A stretch of 64,000 nt of DNA from positions 1-64,000 of the forward strand of contig JAHCAT010000015.1 of the NCBI GenBank assembly GCA_019634735.1, written 5' to 3'. The stretch is from Lysobacterales bacterium (GTDB taxonomy: Bacteria > Pseudomonadota > Gammaproteobacteria > Xanthomonadales > UBA2363). Shown here piece after piece: positions 1-8,334 of this stretch. Below the pieces are notes generated by a model. It saw nothing but the letters and a program-made list of their open reading frames with translations. It was not told the origin of the DNA and searched no databases. Every line of letters begins with the position of its first letter. Within the stretch, counting starts at the first letter, position 1. The translations under genes and the position numbers were made by a program.

Positions 1-27
1 GTGTTGCACTCCAGTCTAGAGACCACC

Positions 28-61
28 GCTACTTTCTCTTGGGCGAGCAAGAGAAAGTAGC
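28..61. repeat. Perfect 14-bp inverted repeat (AAGAGAAAGTAG type)
   Basis: Arms GCTACTTTCTCTTG (28-41) and CAAGAGAAAGTAGC (48-61) are perfect complements around the 6-nt loop GGCGAG. I recall similar AAGAGAAAGTAGC palindromes as dispersed intergenic repeats in Xanthomonadaceae; that is background knowledge and not shown by this window, which holds one copy. It lies downstream of the minus-strand gene ending at 278 and could also act as a transcript-end hairpin. Confidence 0.7.
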
Positions 62-180
62 TCGGCGCACAAGGATGTGCGACGAAAACGCCAGGGACGG
101 CACCCCCACGCGTGCGGAGCACCCCAGGTTGCCGGGAAAGCCAGGCTATCGGCACGGCAATGGAGATCATCGCCAGTGCG

Positions 181-222
181 AACCCTCTCCCCCGGCCCCT
201 CTCCCAGAGGGAGAGGGGAGTA
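181..222. repeat. CCCCTCTCCC/GGGAGAGGGG intergenic palindrome
   Basis: The core CCCCTCTCCC AGA GGGAGAGGGG (about 196-218) is a perfect 10-bp stem with a 3-nt loop, preceded by a half copy (CCCTCTCCCC). This looks like the REP-like intergenic repeats abundant in Xanthomonas and Stenotrophomonas. The remainder of 1-277 shows no gene. Confidence 0.6.
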
Positions 223-277
223 CAACCTGGAGCGCGCAGCACGACTCGACCCGACCGCGCCCGCGGCGCGACGGAAT

Positions 278-3200
278 TCAGCGCATGCTGGCCCGCTGCA
301 ACATCTCGCCGACACCGCGCAGCCCCTTGCGGTCCAGCCCACTGACCGTGCCGGCGCTGGTGCCGGCCTCGTCGAAGGCGGCGCGGTCCTTGCGCTCCAG
401 CGGCGGCTGGCCGGCGCGTTCCAGGCGGCGGTTGGCGTCCGGCAGGCGGCTGGCCATCAGGTCCTCGAAGCGGCGGGTGGCGGCGTCCAGCTCGCCGCGC
501 AGGCGCTGGTGGCTGGCGACCTGGGTGGCGGTCGGGCGGCCGTCGTAGCCGACCACGGCGCCGTACAGCTTGCCGTACTCCTCGCGCAGCTTCTCCTCGC
601 CGGTGATCATCCCTGCCTTGCTTGCCGACAGGGCGTCGATCTGGGTCGCCAGTTCCCGGTCCAGCGCCGCCAGCGGCCGCGCCAGCGCCGGCGCCGCGGC
701 GCTGCGCGCGGCGATCTGGGTGCGCAGGTCGGTGATCGACTCGGCCAGGAAGGTCAGGTCGGCCAGTTCCTCGTAGATCGCCACCGACAGCGCCTGCTGG
801 GCGCGGCGGTCCTCGGCGCTGTGCGGCGAACGCGGGTCGGCGACCAGCTCGATGCTGCCCTCGACGCGCTGCTCGCCGCGCACCAGCTCGACGCGGTAGC
901 GGCCTTCGGCCAGGCGCGGTCCGACGAAGGCGGGCACCAGCTGGGTCGAGGCCGGCAGGCGCGGCGCCTTCATGCGCATCGGCCAGTCGACGCGGTTCAT
1001 GCCGCGGCGCTTGCCGCCCGGCAGGCTGGCGATGCGCTCGCCGGCCTCGTCGTAGATGTTGACGCGCAGGTCGCCGAACATGTGCCGGCGCTTGAGGTGG
1101 TAGGCGATCACCGCCGACTCCGAACGCGACTGCCCGTAGAACTCGTCGTTGCCGCCGAACTCCTGCAGGGCGCCGCCGCTCCACATCGCCTGCGGCCGGC
1201 TGGGCAGCAGGGTGGCGTCGGCGGCCAGCGCCTGGGCGTCGAGGGCGCGCAGCGGCGTCAGGTCGTCGATGATCCAGACGCCGCGGCCATGGGTGCCCAG
1301 GATCAGGTCGTGGTCGCGCGGGTGGATCACGAGATCGTGCACCGGGACCGGCGGCAGGCCTTCCTCGAAACGCGCCCAGCGCTCGCCGGCGTCGATGCTG
1401 ATGTACAGGCCGGCCTCGGTACCCAGGTACAGGATGTGCGCGGCGACCGGGTCCTGGCGGATCACCCAGGCGAAGCCGGCCACGCCCTCGGTGGGCAGGC
1501 GCCGGAAGCTGGCGCCGAAGTCGGTGGTGGCGTACACGTAGACGCCGTCGTCGCCGCTGCGGTGGCCGTCGACGGTGACGTAGGCGGTGCCGGCGGCGTG
1601 CGGACTGGCATCGACGCGCGAGATCCACAGCCCGCGCGGCAGGCCCGGCAGGTTGCGGGTGACGTTGGTCCAGTCGCCGCCGCCGTTGCGGGTGACGTGC
1701 ACGAGGCCGTCGTCGGTGCCGACCCAGATCACCTGCGCGTCCAGCGGCGATTCGCTGATCGTGTAGATGGTGGTGTTGTTCTCGGCGGTGGAGTTGTCGA
1801 TGGTCAGGCCGCCGGACTGCGCCTGGCGCTGGCGCTTCGGGTCGTTGGTGGTCAGGTCCGGCGAGATGCGCTGCCAGGAATCGCCGCGGTCGTTGCTGCG
1901 GTGCAGGTACTGCGAGCCGTAGTACAGCGTGCCCGGGCGCGAAGCGCTCAGGTGCAGCGGCGTGTTCCAGTTGAAGCGCAGGCGCGGCTCGCCCGGCGCG
2001 TGCGCGGGGGCGATCTGCCGGACCTCGTTGGTGCGCCGGTCGACGCGCATCAGGTTGCCGCCCTGGTACTCGGAATAGACCAGGTAGTCGAGCTCGGGGT
2101 CGGGGAAGGTCCAGAAGCCGTCGCCGAAGCCCACCGAGTCCCAGTGCTTGTTGCGGATCGCGCCGCTGCGGTGCGAAGGGCCGACCCAGGAGCCGTTGTC
2201 CTGCAGGCCGCCGTAGACGTTGTAGGGCACCTGCATGTCTGCGGCCACGTGGTAGAACTGCGAGACCGGCAGGCTGGCCACGAAGCGCCAGTGCACGCCG
2301 CGGTTCCAGGACACGTACAGGCCGCCGTCGGTGCCCAGGATCAGGTGCTGGGCGTCCTTGGGATTGATCCACAGCCAGTGGTGGTCCGGGTGGATGGCGC
2401 CGCCGACGCCGCTGAACATGCCGCTGAAGGTGCGGCCGCCGTCGTCGCTGGCCGTGAGCAGGAAGGCCGGCCGGTAGACGCGGTCGGGATCGGTCGGGTC
2501 GACCGCCAGCTCGCCGAAGTAGAACGGCCGGAACTGCACGCCCGCCGAGGTGTTCATCAGCCGCCAGGAACCGCCGGCGTCGTCGGAACGGTAGATGCCG
2601 GTCTGCTCGGCCTCGACCAGGGCGTAGACGCGGCTGGGCTCGCTGGCCGCCACCGCCAGCGAGACGCGGCCCAGGTCGCCCTGGGGCAGGCCCTGGCGCA
2701 GGCGCGTCCAGGTGGCGCCGCCGTCGGTGGACTTGAAGATGCCGCTGCCCGGGCCGCCGGAGCGGAAGAAGTCCGGTTCGCGCCGGAAGTCCCACATCGC
2801 CGCATACAGGGTGTCGGGCGCGGTGGGATCCATCACCAGGTCGGCGCAGCCGGTGCGCGCGTCGACGGCGAGCACGCGCTGCCAGGTGGCGCCAGCGTCA
2901 TCGCTGCGGTAGACGCCGCGCTCGGCGCTGTCGGCGAAGGCATGGCCGGTTGCGCACACCCACACGCGCTTGCCGTCGCGCGGATCGACCAGCAGCTCGG
3001 CGATGTGCCTGGTTTCGGCCAGGCCGCTGTGCGTCCAGGTGTCGCCGCCGTCGCGGCTGACGTAGACGCCGTCGCCGGCGGAGACGCTGTTGCGCACCCG
3101 CGATTCGCCGGTGCCGACCCAGACCGTCTTCGCCTCGGAAGGATCGACGCGCACCGCGCCGATCGACTGCATGTGGCGGTCGAACACCGGCTGGAAGGTG

Positions 3201-3430
3201 GTGCCGTTGTTGCGCGAGCGCCAGACGCCGCCGCTGGCGGCGCCGACATAGATGGTCGCCGGCTCGGTGGCGGCGACGTCGAGCGAGGCGATCCGGCCGC
3301 TCATCACGGCCGGACCGATGTTGCGGGCCTTCAGGCCGGCCAGGGTGGCCGGGTCGAAGGCGGCATCCTGGCCGTGGCTGGCAGGGGCGGCCAGCGCGGC
3401 GGCGAGGGCCAGCGCGATGCGCATGGACAT
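278..3430 (-). CDS. Secreted VPS10/BNR-type beta-propeller protein (Asp-box repeats)
   Basis: About 1050 aa. The start at 3430 (MSMRIALALAAALAAPASHG) is chosen because GGGAG lies 7 nt upstream and the residues form a clean signal peptide; upstream in-frame codons give an Arg-rich extension. The mature protein carries many Asp-box motifs of the S-x-D-x-G-x-x-W type (SRDGGDTW, SDDAGATW, STDGGATW, SDDAGGSW, SIDAGERW) separated by short YVG/WVG strands, which fits two multi-bladed propellers of the sortilin/Vps10 and sialidase-like class. The last roughly 250 residues are an Ig/FnIII-like stretch followed by a helical tail. Such proteins are often labelled glycosyl hydrolase, but I see no catalytic triad to justify that. 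The substrate is unknown; a role in exported protein or peptide binding is a guess. It follows the LolA-like gene by about 96 bp on the same strand, so they may be co-transcribed. Confidence 0.85.
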   Translation of the reverse strand: MSMRIALALAAALAAPASHGQDAAFDPATLAGLKARNIGPAVMSGRIASLDVAATEPATIYVGAASGGVWRSRNNGTTFQPVFDRHMQSIGAVRVDPSEAKTVWVGTGESRVRNSVSAGDGVYVSRDGGDTWTHSGLAETRHIAELLVDPRDGKRVWVCATGHAFADSAERGVYRSDDAGATWQRVLAVDARTGCADLVMDPTAPDTLYAAMWDFRREPDFFRSGGPGSGIFKSTDGGATWTRLRQGLPQGDLGRVSLAVAASEPSRVYALVEAEQTGIYRSDDAGGSWRLMNTSAGVQFRPFYFGELAVDPTDPDRVYRPAFLLTASDDGGRTFSGMFSGVGGAIHPDHHWLWINPKDAQHLILGTDGGLYVSWNRGVHWRFVASLPVSQFYHVAADMQVPYNVYGGLQDNGSWVGPSHRSGAIRNKHWDSVGFGDGFWTFPDPELDYLVYSEYQGGNLMRVDRRTNEVRQIAPAHAPGEPRLRFNWNTPLHLSASRPGTLYYGSQYLHRSNDRGDSWQRISPDLTTNDPKRQRQAQSGGLTIDNSTAENNTTIYTISESPLDAQVIWVGTDDGLVHVTRNGGGDWTNVTRNLPGLPRGLWISRVDASPHAAGTAYVTVDGHRSGDDGVYVYATTDFGASFRRLPTEGVAGFAWVIRQDPVAAHILYLGTEAGLYISIDAGERWARFEEGLPPVPVHDLVIHPRDHDLILGTHGRGVWIIDDLTPLRALDAQALAADATLLPSRPQAMWSGGALQEFGGNDEFYGQSRSESAVIAYHLKRRHMFGDLRVNIYDEAGERIASLPGGKRRGMNRVDWPMRMKAPRLPASTQLVPAFVGPRLAEGRYRVELVRGEQRVEGSIELVADPRSPHSAEDRRAQQALSVAIYEELADLTFLAESITDLRTQIAARSAAAPALARPLAALDRELATQIDALSASKAGMITGEEKLREEYGKLYGAVVGYDGRPTATQVASHQRLRGELDAATRRFEDLMASRLPDANRRLERAGQPPLERKDRAAFDEAGTSAGTVSGLDRKGLRGVGEMLQRASMR

Positions 3431-3526
3431 GGGTGTACTCCCTGGCGAGTCGGGCCGCGCCGACGCGCGGCGGGATGGCCGCGATGCAGCCCGCACGGGC
3501 TGCACCGCGGCCTGGCTGCGGCGGCG

Positions 3527-4288
3527 TTACTCGGCGGCGGTATCGGCGGCGGGGGTCGCCGCCTCCGGCATCTTGAAGCGGTCGTCGGCGATGCCGGTGT
3601 TCAGGGCGTAGGACTCCACGGTGTAGGTGGAGGCGCCGGGCATGCCGTCCATGGTCTGGGTGGTGGAGTGCGGCAGCATCAGCCCGTCGACTTCCTTGTA
3701 GTCGCCCTGGGAGATGCCGACCTTGACCTCCTGGCCGCGCATGGTGGTGCGCACGTCCCACTTCAGGTCCAGGAAATACTCGGCGTCCAGCCAGGTGGTG
3801 ATCTGGTCGCCGCTGGCCAGGTCGATGCGCAGCTTGTAGGCGTCGGTGCCCTCGACCTGCTCGGAGCCGAGCAGCTCCACGGTGTGGCCCTTGGCCTGCC
3901 AGTCGACCAGCGGGCCGTCGATGTCGGCCTGCTGGGTGAAGCTGCGCAGCTCGTCGTCGCCCATCGGCTCGGGGTCGGTCTTGCCCATGAACGGCATGAT
4001 CTGCCAGCCGCTGTCGCCGTCGACCGCCTGCACGCCGGTCATGCCCTGCAGGGTGAACTCCACGCGCAGCTTGTTGGGGCGCTTGGATTCCATGGTGAAC
4101 GGCGCGGTCATCGGACCCATGGAGAAATTGCCTTCGGCGCGCACGTCCTGCACGGCCTTGATGCGCTCCAGGCCACCGCGCGCCTCGTAGTGGCGGGCCA
4201 GGACCTCGTCCAGGGACAGCTCGGCCGGGGCGGCCAGCAGGGGCAGCGGCGCCAGCAGGGCACAGGCAAGCAGGGACAGACGCTTCAT
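3527..4288 (-). CDS. Periplasmic LolA-like (outer-membrane lipoprotein-sorting-type) protein
   Basis: 253 aa. The start MKRLSLL at 4288 is set by GAGGA six nt upstream and by a typical signal peptide ending LLAAPA. The mature part begins LDEVLARHYEARGGLERI and continues with alternating beta strands (RAEGNFSMG, FTMESKRPNKLRVEF, DGDSGWQIMPFMGK), the pattern of the half-barrel LolA/LolB-like fold found in many stand-alone periplasmic proteins of about 250 aa. It is probably not the housekeeping LolA: it has the GGxxxI lead-in typical of the accessory family. The role is likely carriage of a lipid or lipidated ligand, inferred from fold only. It is upstream of and co-directional with the propeller gene. 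Confidence 0.75.
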   Translation of the reverse strand: MKRLSLLACALLAPLPLLAAPAELSLDEVLARHYEARGGLERIKAVQDVRAEGNFSMGPMTAPFTMESKRPNKLRVEFTLQGMTGVQAVDGDSGWQIMPFMGKTDPEPMGDDELRSFTQQADIDGPLVDWQAKGHTVELLGSEQVEGTDAYKLRIDLASGDQITTWLDAEYFLDLKWDVRTTMRGQEVKVGISQGDYKEVDGLMLPHSTTQTMDGMPGASTYTVESYALNTGIADDRFKMPEAATPAADTAAE

Positions 4289-4328
4289 GGGGATTCCTCG
4301 CGGTTGGGCGGCAATGGACAACGCCGCC

Positions 4329-4372
4329 ATCCTAGCGGCCGGCGATGACGGCGTCGTAGTGACGAAGGTCAC
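4329..4372 (-). promoter_or_regulatory. Candidate promoter with palindrome upstream of the LolA-like gene
   Basis: Reading the minus strand, a TAGGAT -10-like hexamer lies at 4334-4329, about 40 nt before the start codon. The palindrome GTGAC-GAAG-GTCAC (4359-4372) sits where an upstream operator would lie. No good -35 is visible, so this is tentative. Confidence 0.3.
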
Positions 4373-4492
4373 GGGCGTCTCCGGGGGCCGGAGGTGCCGG
4401 CCTTCACCTGCGTGACGATCGCGCGGGTCGGCCGCCCATCGCGGCGGCTGGTCGCCGGCACCCGGAGTTCGCGGCGTGGCACGCGGGGCGGC

Positions 4493-5317
4493 TCAGGCCC
4501 GGCGATGGCGCCGGCGCGACCACCACAGGGCGAGCACCGCACCCGGGCCGGGCGGCTGACGTGCGCCCTGCCAGGCGGCGGCGGGGCGTGCCTCGACCGC
4601 TGCCAGCAGGCGACGGGCCAGCTGGAGCTGGCCGTGCCGGTAGCCGCCGCTGGCGGCAAGCAGCGGCGCGGTGTGCGCCGACAGCTCGCCCGCGAAGCCG
4701 GCCAGGGCTGCGGCCAGAGCCGGATGCGGCGGACCGGCGCGCAGGTCGGCGCGGACCAGGCCCTGCGCCGCCAGCGCCGACAGCGGCAGGACCAGGTGGC
4801 CGGCCGCCGCCGGGGCCGCCAGGCCGGGCAGCGATTCGGCCAGCAGGGCCAGACCGTGCGCCTGGTCATCGGCAGCGTGCCCGCCGGGCAGCCAGGAGAC
4901 AGTCGCCTCGGCCTGCCCCCGGGCGAACGCCTGCCAGCGCGCCAGGCGCTGTTCCGGCGTCGCATCGTCATGCCCCTGCGCCAGCGCCGTCGCGGCCTGC
5001 AGCCAGGCCAGCCCGCCGGCCGCGGCCGCCGCCGGCAACGGTGCGATCGCCGACAGCGCGCAGGTCAGCGGATGGCGTGGCGCCCTCGCCGCCAGCGCCT
5101 GCCATTCCTGCGCCCACCAGGCCAGCTTGGCGGCGCTGACCCGCGGATCGCTGGCGGCCAGGGCGGCCCGCCGCAGCTCGAAGCCCAGCGCCTCCAGAAG
5201 GCGGCGCGGCGCCCGCAGGCCGGGCGGCTCGAACAGCAGCAGCAGGCGATGCCAGGGTTCGGCGGCCAGCCACTTGCCGACGAAGGCGTCGGCACCGTCC
5301 GGCGCGGCGTCGCTCAT
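4493..5317 (-). CDS. Squalene/phytoene synthase-family-like protein, probably non-catalytic
   Basis: 274 aa; starts MSDAAPDGADAFVGKW. The ATG (5317-5315) overlaps the TGA of gph as ATGA, so translation is likely coupled. The all-helical, Ala/Leu-rich sequence (EPWHRLLLLFEPP near the start, AKLAWWAQEW about residue 65, ADDQAHGLALLAESLPGL about residue 150) resembles the trans-isoprenyl diphosphate synthase fold of the squalene/phytoene synthase family. The two Asp-rich DxxxD metal sites needed for head-to-head prenyl coupling are not recognisable; only ADDQAHG resembles part of the second. It may be a degenerate relative with a structural or assembly role, analogous to NDUFAF6-type members (inference). 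It is last in the mtaD-ubiG-gph operon. Confidence 0.6.
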   Translation of the reverse strand: MSDAAPDGADAFVGKWLAAEPWHRLLLLFEPPGLRAPRRLLEALGFELRRAALAASDPRVSAAKLAWWAQEWQALAARAPRHPLTCALSAIAPLPAAAAAGGLAWLQAATALAQGHDDATPEQRLARWQAFARGQAEATVSWLPGGHAADDQAHGLALLAESLPGLAAPAAAGHLVLPLSALAAQGLVRADLRAGPPHPALAAALAGFAGELSAHTAPLLAASGGYRHGQLQLARRLLAAVEARPAAAWQGARQPPGPGAVLALWWSRRRHRRA

Positions 5318-5979
5318 TGCAGCCAGGCCAGCGCCTGGGCGGGGTCGTCGATCACGCGGTCGGCCCGCCATCCGGCGATCTCGCCAGGATCCGCATAGCC
5401 CCAGGTCACCGCCACGGTCAGGCTGCCGGCGGCGCGGCCGGCCTCGACGTCGCGGGCATCGTCGCCCAGGAACCAGGTCGCCTGCGGCGCCACACCCAGG
5501 CGTTCGCAGGCGGTCAGCACCGGCAGCGGGTGCGGCTTGCGCTCGGCCAGGCTGTCGCCGCCCAGCACCACCGGGAAATCCGCTGCCAGACCCATCGCCG
5601 CCAGCAGCTCCACAGCCATGCGCTCGGGCTTGTTGGTGACCACGGCCAGGGCGATGCCGTGACCGCGCAGGCCCTCCAGCAAGCCGGCCATGCCCGGGAA
5701 CAGCACCGAGTCGCGGCACACCTGGCGCGCGTACTCCGCCAGCAGGCGCGCCACCCAGTCCGCCTGGCGGTCGGCATCGGCTGCGGCAAAGGCCGGGATG
5801 CCGGCAGCGAGCATGGCGCGCGCGCCCCGCGAGACCTGGCTGCGGAAGCCCGCCAGCGGCGCAGGCGGCAGAGCCTCGCCGGCGCGCAGGCGGTTCACCG
5901 CCGCCAGCAGGTCGGGCGCGGTGTCGACCAGGGTGCCGTCCAGGTCGAACAACACCGCCTCGGGCCGGCACGCCGTCAC
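5314..5979 (-). CDS. gph: Phosphoglycolate phosphatase (HAD superfamily)
   Basis: 221 aa. It starts at GTG 5979, overlapping the ubiG stop as GTGA. HAD motif I is FDLDGTLVD (about residues 10-18), motif II is VVTNKP, the motif III lysine is in ERKPHP, and motif IV is FLGDDARDVEAG. It hydrolyses 2-phosphoglycolate, a by-product of DNA 3'-end repair and of oxygenation chemistry. The Gph assignment rests on length, motifs and adjacency to ubiG, a pairing common in proteobacteria; a related HAD phosphatase such as MupP cannot be excluded. Confidence 0.88.
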   Translation of the reverse strand: MTACRPEAVLFDLDGTLVDTAPDLLAAVNRLRAGEALPPAPLAGFRSQVSRGARAMLAAGIPAFAAADADRQADWVARLLAEYARQVCRDSVLFPGMAGLLEGLRGHGIALAVVTNKPERMAVELLAAMGLAADFPVVLGGDSLAERKPHPLPVLTACERLGVAPQATWFLGDDARDVEAGRAAGSLTVAVTWGYADPGEIAGWRADRVIDDPAQALAWLQ

Positions 5980-6692
5980 GCCGGCTTCCGCGCCGCCATC
6001 AGGTAGTTGACCGCCACGCCCTCGCCCAGCCAGGCGCGCTGCCGCAGCGGGTCGTAGTGCAGGCCGGTCAGCGGGCCGACCTCGAGGCCGGCCTGCCGGC
6101 ACCAGCCGGCCAGCTCGCTGGGGCGCACCAGCCTGGCGTACTCGTGGGTGCCGCGCGGCAGCAGGCCGAGCAGGTATTCGGCGCCGACGATGGCCAGGGC
6201 GAAGGCGCGCGCGCTGCGGTTGATGGTCGACAGGCACAGCACGCCGCCGGGCCGCAACGCGACGGCGCAGGCGGCGACCACCGCGGCCGGCTCCGGCACG
6301 TGCTCGAGCATCTCCATGCAGGTGACCAGGTCGTACTCGCCGGGATGGGCCTGGGCATGGGCCTGCACGGTCTGCATGCGGTAGTCGACCGCCATGCCGG
6401 TGGCACCGGCGTGCAGGCGCGCGACCTCGAGCAGCGGCCCGGCCAGGTCCAGGGCGGTGACCGCCGCGCCGCGCGCCGCCATCGCCTCGCTGAGCAGGCC
6501 GCCGCCGCAGCCGACGTCGAGCGTGCGCGCGCCGGCCAGCGGCCGTTGCCCGGCGACGAAGTCCAGGCGCACCGGGTTGAGCACGTGCAGCGGCCGCATC
6601 GGTCCGGCCGGGTCCCACCACTGCCCGGCCAGGCGCGCGAAGCGTTCCAGTTCGGCGGCGTCGCCGTGGGTGGCGTCGTGCGCGGCGGTCAT
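5976..6692 (-). CDS. ubiG: Ubiquinone biosynthesis O-methyltransferase UbiG
   Basis: 238 aa. It catalyses both O-methylations of ubiquinone biosynthesis on polyprenyl catechol intermediates. Class I SAM motifs: LDVGCGGGLLSEAMA (about residues 57-71), acidic residue in TALDLAG, and TCMEMLEHVPEP (motif II). The N-terminal FARLAGQWWDPAGPMRPLH is the UbiG signature (W-W-D/N-P...LH..NP.R). The start ATG at 6692 overlaps the deaminase TGA as ATGA; the stop overlaps the gph GTG. It is the second gene of a four-gene overlapping operon. Confidence 0.95.
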   Translation of the reverse strand: MTAAHDATHGDAAELERFARLAGQWWDPAGPMRPLHVLNPVRLDFVAGQRPLAGARTLDVGCGGGLLSEAMAARGAAVTALDLAGPLLEVARLHAGATGMAVDYRMQTVQAHAQAHPGEYDLVTCMEMLEHVPEPAAVVAACAVALRPGGVLCLSTINRSARAFALAIVGAEYLLGLLPRGTHEYARLVRPSELAGWCRQAGLEVGPLTGLHYDPLRQRAWLGEGVAVNYLMAARKPA

Positions 6693-8026
6693 GGCCGGGT
6701 CCGGTCGGCGGTGGCGATGCGCTCGCGCCAGTCGCGGGCGCGCGCCAGTACGGCGTCGGTGTCGATGTCGCACAGAACGCCTTCGCGCAGGCGCCGGCGG
6801 CCGTCCAGCCAGACCTCGCGGACCTGGTCGCGGCAGGCCGCGTAGACCAGTTGCGAGACCGGGTCGTAGACCGGCTGGGTGGCCAGCGCCGACAGGTCGA
6901 CGGCGATCAGGTCGGCGCGCTTGCCGGCCTCGACCGAGCCGATGCGCTCGTCCAGGCGCAGCGCGCGGGCGCCATCCAGGGTCGCCATGCGCAGCACCCG
7001 CGCGGCCGGCAAGGCCGCGGCGTCGCCGGCCACCGCCTTGGCCAGCAAAGCGGCGCTGCGCATCTCCCCGAACATGTCCAGGTCGTTGTTGGAGGCGGCG
7101 CCATCGGTGCCCAGCGCCAGCGTGACGCCGGCCCGGTCGAGCGCGTGTGTGGGACAGAAGCCGCTGGCCAGCTTGAGGTTGGATTCCGGGCAATGGATGA
7201 CGCTGACCCCGGCGTGGGCGCACAGCTCGATCTCGGCGGCGCTGAGCTGGGTCATGTGCACCGCCAGCAGCCATTCGTTGACCAGGCCGAGCCGCTGCAG
7301 CCGGGCGAGCGGGCGGACGCCCTGCGCCTTGCGCGCCTCCTCGACCTCGTGGGCGGTCTCGTGCACGTGCATGTGCACCGGGATGCCCAGCTGGTCGGAG
7401 AGCAGGCGGATGCGCTCCAGGGAGGCGTCCTTGACGGTGTAGGGCGCGTGCGGCGCGAACGCCGTCGACACCAGCGGGTCGCCGCGCAGCTCGTCGTGCA
7501 GGGCCAGGGCCTTGCCGAAGTAGGCGTCGTCGTCGTCGGCCCAGGCGGTCGGGAAGTCGATCACCGGCAGGCCGACCACGGCGCGGAACCGGTGGCGCCG
7601 GTAGGTGGCGGCGATCACGTCCGGGAAGAAGTAGTTCTCATTGCAGCAGGTGGTGCCGCCGCGCAGCATCTCGGCGATCGCCAGCTCGACGCCGTCGCGC
7701 ACGAAGTCCGGGCCGATGAAGCGCGCCTCGGTCGGCCAGATGTGCTCGTTGAGCCAGGTCATCAGCGGCAGGTCGTCGGCCAGCCCGCGCATCAGCGTCA
7801 TCGGGTTGTGCGTGTGCGCGTTGACCAGGCCGGGCAGCAGCACGTGGCCGGGCAGCGGCACGTGTTCGGCGGCGCTGTACCGAGCGCGCGCCTGGGCGGC
7901 CGGCTGCACGTCGAGGATCGCGCCCTGGTGCACGGCCACCGCCATGCCGGTGCGCGGCTGGCAGTCCGGTGCCACCGTCACCAGCCATTCCGGCTCGATC
8001 AGCAGGTCGATCGGCTGCATCGTCAT
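6689..8026 (-). CDS. mtaD: 5-methylthioadenosine/S-adenosylhomocysteine deaminase (TRZ/ATZ amidohydrolase)
   Basis: 445 aa; deaminates MTA or SAH to the inosyl compound, a route for clearing SAM by-products. Metal and active-site motifs: NAHTHNPMTLMRG (about residues 70-82, HxH ligands), HMHVHETAHEVEE (about 225-237), HCPESNLKLASG and GTDGAASNNDLDMFGEMR near residue 320. The start is ATG 8026 or ATG 8020, two codons apart. As first gene of an operon with the SAM-dependent UbiG, it fits a role in relieving SAH product inhibition (inference). Substrate preference among MTA, SAH and related nucleosides is not determinable from sequence alone. Confidence 0.85.
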   Translation of the reverse strand: MTMQPIDLLIEPEWLVTVAPDCQPRTGMAVAVHQGAILDVQPAAQARARYSAAEHVPLPGHVLLPGLVNAHTHNPMTLMRGLADDLPLMTWLNEHIWPTEARFIGPDFVRDGVELAIAEMLRGGTTCCNENYFFPDVIAATYRRHRFRAVVGLPVIDFPTAWADDDDAYFGKALALHDELRGDPLVSTAFAPHAPYTVKDASLERIRLLSDQLGIPVHMHVHETAHEVEEARKAQGVRPLARLQRLGLVNEWLLAVHMTQLSAAEIELCAHAGVSVIHCPESNLKLASGFCPTHALDRAGVTLALGTDGAASNNDLDMFGEMRSAALLAKAVAGDAAALPAARVLRMATLDGARALRLDERIGSVEAGKRADLIAVDLSALATQPVYDPVSQLVYAACRDQVREVWLDGRRRLREGVLCDIDTDAVLARARDWRERIATADRTRP

Positions 8027-8334
8027 CCCGTGTCGGTGTGGGACCGGCAGTCTAGCCCGGATGATTCATGAGGCTGCTGCAGCGGCCGCCGATCCTGGCG
8101 CCGTGGCGCGGAGTGCACCGGTCGGCCGGCCCGACCGCGGTATCGACCACGCCCGCAGCGCAATGCGCTCCCCCGCCCGCACCCCGAGGCGGTCCGGACG
8201 ACCTGGCATGCAACCCGGGCGGACGACCCGCGCCGCTCGCAGGCCGACGCACGACCGGGGCCATGGGGCGGCGCCGAAGCCGCCTTGGCGGAACCGGTGC
8301 GCCTGGCCGGCGCCGGATGCGGGCGCTGATGCGG
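8027..8334. other. 308-bp gap between the deaminase operon and efp
   Basis: No gene is visible. It should hold the promoter of the deaminase operon and the end of efp transcription. A -10-like TAGACT is on the minus strand at 8054-8049, about 23 nt before the start. The segment from 8053 (AGCCCGGATGATTCATGAGG) resembles 19445-19464. A CCGCC-TT-GGCGG hairpin lies near 8279-8290, with no T-tract. Confidence 0.5.

Noticed and set aside
77-4348. Very long open frame on the plus strand opposite the propeller and LolA-like genes
   Set aside because: It is the antisense of a real coding region in high-G+C DNA; its translation is low-complexity Arg/Ala/Gly/Val with no domain, while the minus strand has signal peptides, ribosome-binding sites and Asp-box motifs.
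8027-8334. A small gene in the gap between the deaminase and efp
   Set aside because: Open frames here have Arg/Pro/Gly-rich translations, no ribosome-binding site and no recognisable domain.
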